Shown one piece after another: positions 27,651 to 35,196 of a stretch of 64,000 nt of DNA; position 1 is the first letter of the stretch; every line of letters starts with the position of its first letter. Below the pieces are notes generated by a model. The model was not told the origin of the DNA. It did not search any database and saw only the letters and a program-made list of their open reading frames with translations. The DNA comes from Bact-08 sp964533215 (GTDB taxonomy: Bacteria > Bacteroidota > Bacteroidia > Bacteroidales > UBA932), in assembly GCA_964533215.1 (NCBI GenBank), contig CAZHLJ010000004.1, positions 124,001 through 188,000 on the forward strand. Direction: 5' to 3'. The translations under genes and the position numbers were made by a program.

Positions 27651-28538
27651 TTACAAAAGAGCGAGTTCCCTGAGAGTGGACTCCATTACAGTCATTGTAT
27701 CTGATGTACAGGCACTCAGTGGTGCTCTTAAAACATTTCCGATCAACCCCATTTTTGCCAAAGCTGCCTTTGCGGGAATAGGATTGCTCTCAATGAAACA
27801 ATTTTTGAACAGAGGAAGAAGCTTGTGGTGAATTGCCCTCGCTGCTTCAATATTTCCGGCTTGAAGCATCTCTACCAGACTTACCATCAGTTCCGGGGCA
27901 ACATTCGATGCAACGCTTATCACACCTTTTGCACCTGTCATCATAAGCGATAATGTCTCATCGTCATTTCCGCTCATCACGCTGAAACCTTCAGGTGCAT
28001 TTCTGATTATCTGACATATCTGAGAATAGTTGCCTGAAGCCTCCTTGACTGCAACAATGTTCTCTATCTCTGCAAGTCTAAGGCATGTTCCGGCATTCAG
28101 GTTAACCCCGGTCCTTCCTGGAACATTGTAAAGAATTACAGGTTTGTCCGTTGAGAGAGCTATCTCTCTGAAATGGTTGTACATCCCTTCCTGGGTAGGT
28201 TTGTTATAATATGGGGTGACAACCAGAAAAGCATCGGCACCGTATCTATCGAGGGTACTGATGTTGGCAATGACATGTTTTGTACAATTTGAACCAGCCC
28301 CAACGATCATCGGTATATTTGAGCCACACTCCTCTTTTGTAATTGCAAGAAGCCTTATCTTCTCGTCAGTCTCCAGGCACGGAGTCTCTGCTGTCGTGCC
28401 AAGTGGAACAAGAAAATGTATTCCTGCCAGAATCTGACGTTTCACCAAGGCCCTATATGAATAAAAATCTACACTATTGTCACTGTTGAATGGCGTGACC
28501 AATGCTGTTCCGCAACCTGCGATTTGAAAATGTTCCAT
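27651..28538 (-). CDS. dapA: 4-hydroxy-tetrahydrodipicolinate synthase
   Basis: The 295-residue TIM-barrel enzyme condenses pyruvate with aspartate semialdehyde. It shows GTTAETPCLETDEK near residue 47, the catalytic tyrosine in YNVPGRTGVNL, and the Schiff-base lysine in AVKEASGNYSQI. The start MEHFQIAGCGTALVTPF is standard. It follows dapB after 30 bases and precedes dapD by 28, within the lysine/diaminopimelate operon. Confidence 0.96.
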   Translation of the reverse strand: MEHFQIAGCGTALVTPFNSDNSVDFYSYRALVKRQILAGIHFLVPLGTTAETPCLETDEKIRLLAITKEECGSNIPMIVGAGSNCTKHVIANISTLDRYGADAFLVVTPYYNKPTQEGMYNHFREIALSTDKPVILYNVPGRTGVNLNAGTCLRLAEIENIVAVKEASGNYSQICQIIRNAPEGFSVMSGNDDETLSLMMTGAKGVISVASNVAPELMVSLVEMLQAGNIEAARAIHHKLLPLFKNCFIESNPIPAKAALAKMGLIGNVLRAPLSACTSDTMTVMESTLRELALL

Positions 28539-28568
28539 GAAAAATGTTTTTAATTGTTATTTGTCTGT

Positions 28569-29264
28569 TTATTCGTTCCAAATTGTCTTGTTGAATCTCT
28601 CCTTGAGCAACTCCCGGAATTCAAAAGTGCCATTTACCTCTTCTGTCCATAGTGCTGCTGTTACAGCACCATCGGCAAAACCCTGTCTGGAGAAAGCTTC
28701 ATGCCTAAGCCATATTCTATCTGCTGCGCTCTCGAAACCCAGTTCATGTATTCCGGAAATATTTCCACACCTTACAGATTGTACCTCCAACGGTTGTCCG
28801 TAATTTGCTTCAACTATTGAGGCAATTGTCTTTGCCGTTCCAGAAGGTGCATCAAGTTTCTGGCTATGGTGCATTTCCAAAAGGAATGGCTGATAAGCCG
28901 GAAATTCCCTGAGCAATTTTGAGGCTATCTCTGAGATTTTGAAGAAAATGTTAACTCCGATAGAAAAGTTACTTGCATAAATCATTGTTGTGTTCTTGTT
29001 TCTGAAGTACTCCACAACCTCATCCTTAATCTCCTGCCAGCCTGTGGTACCGATAACAGCTGCCTTGAAATTGTCTGCAATGAACCTGTAGTTCTCAATA
29101 AATGCTGCAGGTGTCGTGAAATCTATACAAACACTTTCTGCTGCCGTCGGTTTATCAAAATCCCTGACACTCTCTGTGACTCCTGCACAGATTATACCTC
29201 GGGCGAGAAGGGACTGTTCGATCTGCCGCCCCATTTTTCCGTATCCACTGATTACTATTTTCAT
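28569..29264 (-). CDS. dapB: 4-hydroxy-tetrahydrodipicolinate reductase
   Basis: DapB reduces the DapA product with NAD(P)H to tetrahydrodipicolinate. The 231-residue protein has the N-terminal nucleotide motif GYGKMGRQIE and the substrate/catalytic motif HHSQKLDAPSGTA. It is shorter than typical enterobacterial DapB (about 270) but in the range seen for Bacteroidota. It lies 10 bases after lysC. Confidence 0.95.
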   Translation of the reverse strand: MKIVISGYGKMGRQIEQSLLARGIICAGVTESVRDFDKPTAAESVCIDFTTPAAFIENYRFIADNFKAAVIGTTGWQEIKDEVVEYFRNKNTTMIYASNFSIGVNIFFKISEIASKLLREFPAYQPFLLEMHHSQKLDAPSGTAKTIASIVEANYGQPLEVQSVRCGNISGIHELGFESAADRIWLRHEAFSRQGFADGAVTAALWTEEVNGTFEFRELLKERFNKTIWNE

Positions 29265-29274
29265 ATTCTCTTTT

Positions 29275-30660
29275 TTATGCGCTTTGCATCATTATATACT
29301 CCTCTCCTTCGAAAAATTCTTTATGCAGTGCTACAATCACATTATCAAGGTTTTCCCTCTCCACCACAAAACTTATGTTTATTGCAGAAGCCCCTTGAGA
29401 TATCATACTTATTTTATAATCGGCCAAAGAGCTGAAGACCCTGTTACAGATTCCTCTGGTGTTCTTCAAATCTTTACCAATGATAGAGACCTGTGATTTA
29501 TCGTTTTCTACATTCACCTTTGAAAATGCTGATAGTTCAGACAATACCTTATCGTTCAGACAGGTATGATCGTCAAGTGTCAAAGAGACATTTGCTTCTG
29601 AAGTGCTTATCAGATCCACAGGAATATGGTGCCTGTCAAAGACCTCAAAAAGCTTGTTAAGAAACCCATAAGTATTTATCATCCTGGTTGAAAAAATATT
29701 GACGACAGTTATATTCTCCTTGTAAGAAACTGACTTTACGCCAGAAGGGATTCTGAAGTCCGGGAGTATCAAAGTTCCTGGACATTCAGGAGATTTTGAA
29801 TTCAGCACCCTTACCGGAATATTCTTTTCTACAGCGGGCTGGATTGTAAGAGGATGAAGCACCTTTGCCCCGAAATGGGCAAGCTCTGCAGCCTCCTCAA
29901 AGGAGATCGTTACGAGCCGTCTGCTCTCAGGCACTTTTCTTGGGTCTGCTGTGAGCACACCGTCTACATCCGTCCAGATCTCCACCTCAGAAGCATTAAT
30001 TGCCATTCCTATCAACGATGCTGTATAGTCGGAACCTCCTCTGCCTAATACTGTTGTTATTCCTTTTGCAGTGGATGAGATGAACCCTTGAGTGATTACT
30101 ACATCGGCGCCTTCAAAGGCGTTTTTCACCACTTGAGGAACTTTTCTTTCAATCTCTTTTATATCGGGTTCTCCTTTAAGGTAGGTTTCATCTGTTATGA
30201 TCATGTCCCTGGCGTCCATAAGATTTGTCTTTAACCCGTTATGGTTAAGTGCCAATGAAATGACATAGGATGACAATATCTCTCCGTTGGAGATAATACC
30301 GGCCTTGCATCTATCTGAAAGTTCACCCAATACAATCACTGCCTTTACCATTTCTCTCAGGTTCCACATTATCAGTTTTATATGTTCAGAAGCTTTGGAT
30401 AATAACTCTTTATCTGAGCCAAATAGTTCACTGCACATACTCACATGCCTCTCTGTCAATCTATCAATCATCTCATCTGCAGATGAATAATCCTTTTCTT
30501 TTGCATAATCTGCAATCCTGTAGAGCGAATCTGTCACCTTGGAAAGTGCAGAGACCACTACTACCGGAGAGAAAGGCAATTTGCCTCTGACTATCGAAAT
30601 CAATCTTTCAACCGCTGCGGCATCAGCTACTGAAGTTCCGCCAAATTTCATTACTCTCAT
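29275..30660 (-). CDS. lysC: Aspartate kinase
   Basis: The 461-residue monofunctional aspartokinase has the N-terminal KFGGTSVADAAAV, the nucleotide-binding VLGRGGSDYTASLIG, and two ACT-type regulatory domains in the last ~150 residues (NITVVNIFSTRM ... VSIIGKDLKNTRGI ... ASAINISFVVERE). It starts the aspartate family pathway by phosphorylating aspartate. There is no fused homoserine dehydrogenase. The ACT domains suggest feedback control by lysine or threonine; which one cannot be read here. It lies 10 bases after the M20 deacylase gene. Confidence 0.95.
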   Translation of the reverse strand: MRVMKFGGTSVADAAAVERLISIVRGKLPFSPVVVVSALSKVTDSLYRIADYAKEKDYSSADEMIDRLTERHVSMCSELFGSDKELLSKASEHIKLIMWNLREMVKAVIVLGELSDRCKAGIISNGEILSSYVISLALNHNGLKTNLMDARDMIITDETYLKGEPDIKEIERKVPQVVKNAFEGADVVITQGFISSTAKGITTVLGRGGSDYTASLIGMAINASEVEIWTDVDGVLTADPRKVPESRRLVTISFEEAAELAHFGAKVLHPLTIQPAVEKNIPVRVLNSKSPECPGTLILPDFRIPSGVKSVSYKENITVVNIFSTRMINTYGFLNKLFEVFDRHHIPVDLISTSEANVSLTLDDHTCLNDKVLSELSAFSKVNVENDKSQVSIIGKDLKNTRGICNRVFSSLADYKISMISQGASAINISFVVERENLDNVIVALHKEFFEGEEYIMMQSA

Positions 30661-30670
30661 TTCTGAATTT

Positions 30671-31648
30671 TTATAAATATTTTAGTTTTGTATATATTAA
30701 TTTTAAGTCTATTACTGCTTTATACAGTTCTCCGATGGTGATTTTCTCATCTTTGGTATGAGCGGTGGCAATAGATCCTGCTCCATACAGAAGCCTGTGC
30801 CGGAAGTTTATAAGATATGGAGCATCGCTTCCATAAGCTATAGTATTTGTCTCGAACCCTTCCAGCGTCAGGAACCTTATAGGAGCATCACCCCCAATCT
30901 GTTTTATCTTTATTTTTTCGCTCCGGAGGGACTGCATTGCCCCGACCACCATATCGTCACTTGCAAATGTGGTTCTGAAATAGCAGCGGAACCTTACATT
31001 GTCGCTGATTATGTTCTGGGGGTTGTCACTCTCCAACCTTCCGATGTTGTAGGTTGTCTCGCCCAACTCTTCGTCAAATGGGAACTCTATTGAATTCAGT
31101 GTATTTACAAAATCCACAAAAGTTTGAATAGCGTTCTCTCCCAGATGAGGATATCCTGAATGTGCACTCTTGCCAAGAATTTCAATTTCGAAATGTTTTG
31201 TTCCCTTGCCTGCACTGGCAAGTCTGTTATCATTTGGTTCTCCGATAATGACATATTTTCCGCCTATAGTCTGACTCTTTGCACCTAAAGAGCCAATCTC
31301 CTCCCCGGCCAATAGCAGTAACCCAAAATCGGAATGGCCCTCCTGTTCAAGTTCCAGACAAGCCTTATACATAGATATCAACTGGCCCTTGGCATCACAG
31401 GTTCCTCTTCCGTAAATGGTATCTCCAATCATTTTCGGGGAGATATAGGGGGGCACAGTATCAAGATGGGTACAGAATACTATCTGCGGATCTCCCCATT
31501 TGATAAAGAGGTTCTGCGTTCCGTCACCAACATCATAAAGTTCTGCAATGGATTTTTCAGTAACAAGATTGGTGGCAATATACTTTGCAAGAGCACCTTC
31601 TTTCCCGGAAGTGGAGTCAATTTTTAAAATTTCTAAAAATCTGTTCAT
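30671..31648 (-). CDS. M20-family deacylase, candidate N-succinyl-DAP desuccinylase (DapE/ArgE-like)
   Basis: From ATG 31648 (MNRFLEILKIDSTSGKEG) the protein has 325 residues; ten further codons upstream overlap the terminator hairpin and are not credible. M20 metal and catalytic residues are visible in CTHLDTVPP, YGRGTCDAKGQ, LLAGEEIGSLG and a late TAHTKDE; the insert domain has KGTKHFEIEILGKSAHSGYPHLGENAI. It leads an operon with lysC, dapB, dapA, dapD and an aminotransferase, so desuccinylation of N-succinyl-LL-DAP is the natural guess. ArgE, LysK and related acyl-lysine deacylases are alternatives. Its expression probably depends on read-through of the leader terminator just upstream. Confidence 0.85.
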   Translation of the reverse strand: MNRFLEILKIDSTSGKEGALAKYIATNLVTEKSIAELYDVGDGTQNLFIKWGDPQIVFCTHLDTVPPYISPKMIGDTIYGRGTCDAKGQLISMYKACLELEQEGHSDFGLLLLAGEEIGSLGAKSQTIGGKYVIIGEPNDNRLASAGKGTKHFEIEILGKSAHSGYPHLGENAIQTFVDFVNTLNSIEFPFDEELGETTYNIGRLESDNPQNIISDNVRFRCYFRTTFASDDMVVGAMQSLRSEKIKIKQIGGDAPIRFLTLEGFETNTIAYGSDAPYLINFRHRLLYGAGSIATAHTKDEKITIGELYKAVIDLKLIYTKLKYL

Positions 31649-31656
31649 AATGGCAC

Positions 31657-31689
31657 AAAAAAAAGGCCGCCTCAGCAATTGAGACAGCC
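31657..31689 (-). terminator. Leader terminator (attenuator) in front of the lysine/DAP operon
   Basis: On the minus strand the 10-bp stem GGCTGTCTCA/TGAGGCGGCC (31689-31680 and 31674-31665, two G-U wobbles, 5-base loop) is followed by eight T (31664-31657). It ends only eight bases before the ATG of the first operon gene at 31648, so it can only make sense as a regulated stop or as the end of a small upstream gene. Confidence 0.85.
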
Positions 31690-31714
31690 CTAGTGTGTTA
31701 TATACTAAATTATC

Positions 31715-31801
31715 TTATCTGTACATATTATTCATAGCATGCCCCAAACGAATAGAAACTAACCGTTTTATCTGTTTATTCTGTTTAAGGACAACTATCA
31801 T
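31715..31801 (-). CDS. 28-residue leader peptide or small protein upstream of the lysine/DAP operon
   Basis: An ATG at 31801 opens a 28-codon frame ending in TAA at 31717-31715. The peptide is basic and contains LKQNKQIKR, with three AAA lysine codons at every third position (6, 9, 12), three arginines and two methionines near the end. It begins about 22 bases after the predicted transcription start and ends 25 bases before the terminator hairpin. This is the classical spacing of a leader peptide in transcription attenuation, but the lysine content is moderate, and an independent small protein is possible. I do not recognise a family. Confidence 0.55.
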   Translation of the reverse strand: MIVVLKQNKQIKRLVSIRLGHAMNNMYR

Positions 31802-31829
31802 ATTGTAATCGGAAATTGAAATATTGCTA

Positions 31830-31860
31830 CAAACCTATAGAAAAATAATTAACTGACAAA
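31830..31860 (-). promoter_or_regulatory. Promoter of the lysine/DAP operon leader
   Basis: On the minus strand TTTG (31860-31857), a 19-base spacer and TAGGTTTG (31837-31830) match the Bacteroidota -33/-7 consensus exactly. The transcript would start near 31823, giving a leader of about 175 bases. Confidence 0.8.
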
Positions 31861-31879
31861 AAAATCTTCACAGAGCACC

Positions 31880-31910
31880 TTTGGTTATTGCTCCAAAAAA
31901 TGTACTTTCG
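31880..31910 (+). promoter_or_regulatory. Promoter of the pmp3-M64-DUF1460 unit
   Basis: TTTG (31880-31883), a 19-base spacer and TACTTTCG (31903-31910) match the consensus with one mismatch in the -7 box. The predicted start lies about 20 bases before the small membrane protein gene. It is arranged back to back with the lysine operon promoter. Confidence 0.6.
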
Positions 31911-31937
31911 TAAGCAATTTAATCTTATAACCATATC

Positions 31938-32090
31938 ATGTCATTCCTAAGAGTTCTGGTTTGTATACTTTTCCCTCCGTTGGCTGTACTTGATTATGGC
32001 TGCGGCTCTATTCTGATTGTATTCCTGCTCACATTGGCCGGCTGGGTTCCCGGCGTGATTGCTGCGTTAATCATCGTTAACCGTAAATAA
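31938..32090 (+). CDS. Pmp3/UPF0057 (YqaE-like) small membrane protein
   Basis: This 50-residue frame is too short for usual gene finders but matches the Pmp3/YqaE family closely: MSFLRVLVCILFPPLAVLD at the start, a short loop with GCG, then the second helix ILIVFLLTLAGWVPGVIAAL. The family's PPLAV and LTLxGWxPGxIxA motifs are both present. These proteolipid-like proteins span the inner membrane twice and are linked to membrane potential and salt or stress responses in yeast and plants; the bacterial role is unclear. Its stop is one base before the M64 peptidase ATG, so the two are cotranscribed. Confidence 0.9.
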   Translation: MSFLRVLVCILFPPLAVLDYGCGSILIVFLLTLAGWVPGVIAALIIVNRK

Positions 32091-32091
32091 A

Positions 32092-33567
32092 ATGAAATAC
32101 ATTAATTTCTTCCCCCTTTTTATCCTGCTGTTGTTTTCATGTCAGTCGGGTCAACAAAAGACTGAAGTAAAAAACACCACTGCTTCAGGAATAAATGTCG
32201 TGAACAATGGTGATGTAGATTTTGGGAGTTATTTCCTGGACAAGACCATGCGTATGGATTATTTCCACACTGGGAATGCCAATGAGGAGCAGTTTGCCGT
32301 AGATAAGGTTCTTTCAGACGGAGCTTGGAGTGGAAGTAAGAAAACATTGATCGACAAGCTGGAACTGGGTCTCTATTTCTTCGAAGTTATTGACAGTGAA
32401 ACCAAAATTTTACTCTATTCCAGAGGTTTTGCAAGTATTTTCGGAGAGTGGCAGACAGCTCCGGAAGCCGCTGAGAAACTTGGCACATTCAGTGAGTCGC
32501 TGCGTTTCCCTTGGCCAAAGAAACCGGTTACAATAATATTGAAGAAACGTGATGCAGTAAATAAGTTCCAGCAAATATGGACAACTGATATAGATCCGGC
32601 ATCCCGTCAGGTGAATGGTGCCGACCTGATCAGTACAAACAAGGTGGATATAATTGTAGAGAATGGCCCTTCAGCCGAAAAACTTGACATTGTGATTCTA
32701 GGCGATGGCTACTCTCAAAACGAAATGGAGAAGTTCAGGAACGACGCCAAACGTCTTTCCAATGTCTTGCTTGGTGCCGAACCGTTTAAAAACCGCAGCA
32801 AAGAGATAAATATCAGGGCCGTTGAAACTCCCGCAGGAGAGTCAGGTGTAAACAAGCCACATCACAATATCTACAAACGAACTCCATTATCGGTTAGTTA
32901 CAGCGCTTTCGATTCTGAGCGTTATGCCCTGTCATACGACAACAAGACTCTGAGAGATGTAGCATCTGCTGTCCCTTACGAATTCATGGTGATTCTGGTT
33001 AATGAAAGAACCTATGGTGGTGGAGGTATTTACAACCTCTACACAACTGTTGCTGCAGACAATATGTTCTCCGACTACATTATGATACACGAAATGGGTC
33101 ACCATATGGCAGCACTTGCAGATGAGTATTACACTTCAGCTGTCTCGTATGAGATACCTGAAATTAAAACCGAACCATGGGAAACCAATGTAACCGCCAT
33201 GTTCGATAAAAATAATCTTAAATGGAAAGATCTTGTAGATAAGGGAACGCCAATTCCCACTCCATGGAACAAAGATGAGGTTGATGCCTTCGGATACAAA
33301 ATCCAGAAAGAACGCGACAGTATAAGGAAGAACCTCCTTCCGGAAACAGTGATGGAAAAGCTTCTGCTCAGTCAGTTGAAGGCAGAAGACACCTTCTTTG
33401 CCAAGGAGAAGTACAGAGACAAAGTGGGAGCTTTCGAAGGGGCCAACTACAATGGCAAAGGAATGTACCGACCTCAACTGGATTGTATAATGTACTCCCG
33501 CCACAAGGTCTTTTGCAAAGTTTGCCAAAGAAGTATTGAGAAGGTTATTGACCAATACACTCGCTGA
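32092..33567 (+). CDS. M64-family (IgA-peptidase-like) zinc metallopeptidase lipoprotein
   Basis: The 491-residue product has a lipoprotein signal (FILLLFSCQSG). An N-terminal beta-rich domain (about 35-185) precedes the catalytic domain, which begins LDIVILGDGYSQNEMEKFRNDAKRL and holds the zinc site HEMGHHMAALADEYY (H333, E334, H337). In M64 peptidases the HExGH...DEY element supplies the zinc ligands and the general base. Cleavage of host or environmental proteins at the cell surface is inferred; IgA specificity is known for a few members only. A C-terminal segment with CIMYSRHKVFCKVC is typical. DUF1460 follows after 2 bases. Confidence 0.92.
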   Translation: MKYINFFPLFILLLFSCQSGQQKTEVKNTTASGINVVNNGDVDFGSYFLDKTMRMDYFHTGNANEEQFAVDKVLSDGAWSGSKKTLIDKLELGLYFFEVIDSETKILLYSRGFASIFGEWQTAPEAAEKLGTFSESLRFPWPKKPVTIILKKRDAVNKFQQIWTTDIDPASRQVNGADLISTNKVDIIVENGPSAEKLDIVILGDGYSQNEMEKFRNDAKRLSNVLLGAEPFKNRSKEINIRAVETPAGESGVNKPHHNIYKRTPLSVSYSAFDSERYALSYDNKTLRDVASAVPYEFMVILVNERTYGGGGIYNLYTTVAADNMFSDYIMIHEMGHHMAALADEYYTSAVSYEIPEIKTEPWETNVTAMFDKNNLKWKDLVDKGTPIPTPWNKDEVDAFGYKIQKERDSIRKNLLPETVMEKLLLSQLKAEDTFFAKEKYRDKVGAFEGANYNGKGMYRPQLDCIMYSRHKVFCKVCQRSIEKVIDQYTR

Positions 33568-33569
33568 TT

Positions 33570-34454
33570 ATGAAAAAGATTATTATATCCGTGATGTTCT
33601 CCCTTCTTTTTTGCAGTTTATCTGCACAGAAGCCCGGCGATAAAAATGCCTTTCAGACTGATCGCCCCGGCATCTATTATCAACTGGAAGACAGATTTGT
33701 CTTTGACAGATATGTAGCCTACATCTTCGACAAACGGAATCTCCCGACAGATAAGATCATCATAGAAACCGCAAAGTTTTTTCTTGACGTTCCATATGTT
33801 GCAAACACGCTTGAGGTCGAACCTGAAGGACTTGTGATAAACCTGCGCGAGCTGGATTGCACCACCTTTTTGGAAAATGTCTATGCATTGACCATGACAG
33901 TAAAATCCAGAGACCTCTCTTTCGATAATTTCTGCAATCAGTTAAGATGGCTGCGATACAGGGAAGGAATAATAAACGACTATACAGACAGGCTGCACTA
34001 TACTTCGGACTGGATTTACGGAAATCAGAAAAAGGGTATTTTAAAAAATGTCTCCAGAAAAGCCGGAGGGGAGAGGTTAAAACTCAATCTTTACATAATG
34101 TCTTCCAATACAGATAAGTACAAACAGTTGAAAGGGAATGAGAATCTGATAGACAAGGTAAAGGAGAAAGAGATTGAAATAAACTCTCGCAGACACTTTT
34201 ACATACCTACAGACAAGATTACAGTAAATGAAAGGCGCATACATAGTGGAGATATGGTGGGCTTTGTGACGACAATCCCGGGAATAGATATCTCACACGT
34301 AGGAATCGTCTGTAAAGAAAACGGAATGCTCACATTCATACACGCCTCATCGTCAAAGGGAAAGGTCATCATTAACAAAGAACCCCTTTCTGACTTCGTA
34401 AAAGGCACCGGCCGCAATACAGGAATTGTTCTTGCCCGATTCCGAACATTGTGA
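33570..34454 (+). CDS. DUF1460 family secreted amidase-like protein (NlpC/P60 fold)
   Basis: The 294-residue product has a signal peptide (KKIIISVMFSLLFCSLSAQ) and the DUF1460 signature LRELDCTTFLENVYAL with C97 as presumed nucleophile and ISHVGIV with H243 as presumed catalytic histidine. Structures known for the family show an NlpC/P60-type papain-like fold, and members are thought to be N-acetylmuramoyl-L-alanine amidase-like or other cell-wall amide hydrolases. It lies 2 bases after the M64 gene and converges with the HAD gene 14 bases further on. The exact bond cleaved is unknown. Confidence 0.87.
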   Translation: MKKIIISVMFSLLFCSLSAQKPGDKNAFQTDRPGIYYQLEDRFVFDRYVAYIFDKRNLPTDKIIIETAKFFLDVPYVANTLEVEPEGLVINLRELDCTTFLENVYALTMTVKSRDLSFDNFCNQLRWLRYREGIINDYTDRLHYTSDWIYGNQKKGILKNVSRKAGGERLKLNLYIMSSNTDKYKQLKGNENLIDKVKEKEIEINSRRHFYIPTDKITVNERRIHSGDMVGFVTTIPGIDISHVGIVCKENGMLTFIHASSSKGKVIINKEPLSDFVKGTGRNTGIVLARFRTL

Positions 34455-34468
34455 TTGCCTTTTCTATT

Positions 34469-35167
34469 TTAGAACAGTGTCCACTTGAGTTTCGCCGGCA
34501 GCTCTGCGAGTTTGCTGATTACTTTCACATCTTCATCGGCGACATTTCTTTCTAAAGAGCTTCTATTCAGTAAGATTGACTGCATACCAGCATTAAGGCT
34601 TCCCAGGTAATCAAGGTCATAGGAGTTGCCTACAAAGAGACAATCAGAGATCGGCACACGAGCCTCTACTGCTGCCAATTCAAAAATCTCTTTACTTGGC
34701 TTGGAAAAACCCACCCTGTCAGATATTACAATTACATCGAAAAAGTGAGCCAGATGGTTATATTGCAGCTTAAACAACTGGTCAGGGCTTGTGCCATTTG
34801 AGATGATACCAAGCCTTATTCCTTTCAATTGTCTTAAAGCAGGAACTGTTTCCGAGAAAGTTTTACATGAATGAAGAAAGATATGATGGTATTTCCAATA
34901 GATTTTCATTGCAAGTTCCTTATCTATCGACTTACCTCTGTTTTTCCAAAATTCCGTAATTCTGGAAATACGCTGCTCTTCCAACCCAATTTTTTTCTGG
35001 AAATAGAGAGAAATATATTTTTCCTTTATCTCTAGCCATTCTTTTACTATAATATCTTCATTTTCACCACTTAAAAGTGAAAATTCAGAGCATATTTCCC
35101 TTATTGCCTTAACATGAGCCGAGTCGCTATCCACCAACGTGTCATCAAGATCGAAGAAAATGTACAT
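34469..35167 (-). CDS. HAD-superfamily hydrolase, YjjG-like
   Basis: The 232-residue protein has HAD motif I FFDLDDTLVDSD (nucleophile D7 and D9 in this numbering), motif II GIISNGTSPDQ, the motif III lysine in SDRVGFSKPSKEIFE and motif IV FVGNSYDLDYLG. The alpha-helical cap lies between motifs I and II. The closest family by pattern is YjjG/5'-nucleotidase-like phosphatases, acting on (deoxy)nucleotides, including non-canonical ones; the substrate is inferred. It follows the GntR regulator gene by 29 bases and may share its transcript. Confidence 0.88.
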   Translation of the reverse strand: MYIFFDLDDTLVDSDSAHVKAIREICSEFSLLSGENEDIIVKEWLEIKEKYISLYFQKKIGLEEQRISRITEFWKNRGKSIDKELAMKIYWKYHHIFLHSCKTFSETVPALRQLKGIRLGIISNGTSPDQLFKLQYNHLAHFFDVIVISDRVGFSKPSKEIFELAAVEARVPISDCLFVGNSYDLDYLGSLNAGMQSILLNRSSLERNVADEDVKVISKLAELPAKLKWTLF

Positions 35168-35196
35168 AAAATTAATATATAGTGTAAATATAATAT

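Noticed and set aside
31657..31689. Lysine riboswitch in the leader
   Set aside because: The leader is about 175 bases, largely occupied by the small frame, and I see none of the multi-helix junction or conserved elements of the lysine riboswitch.
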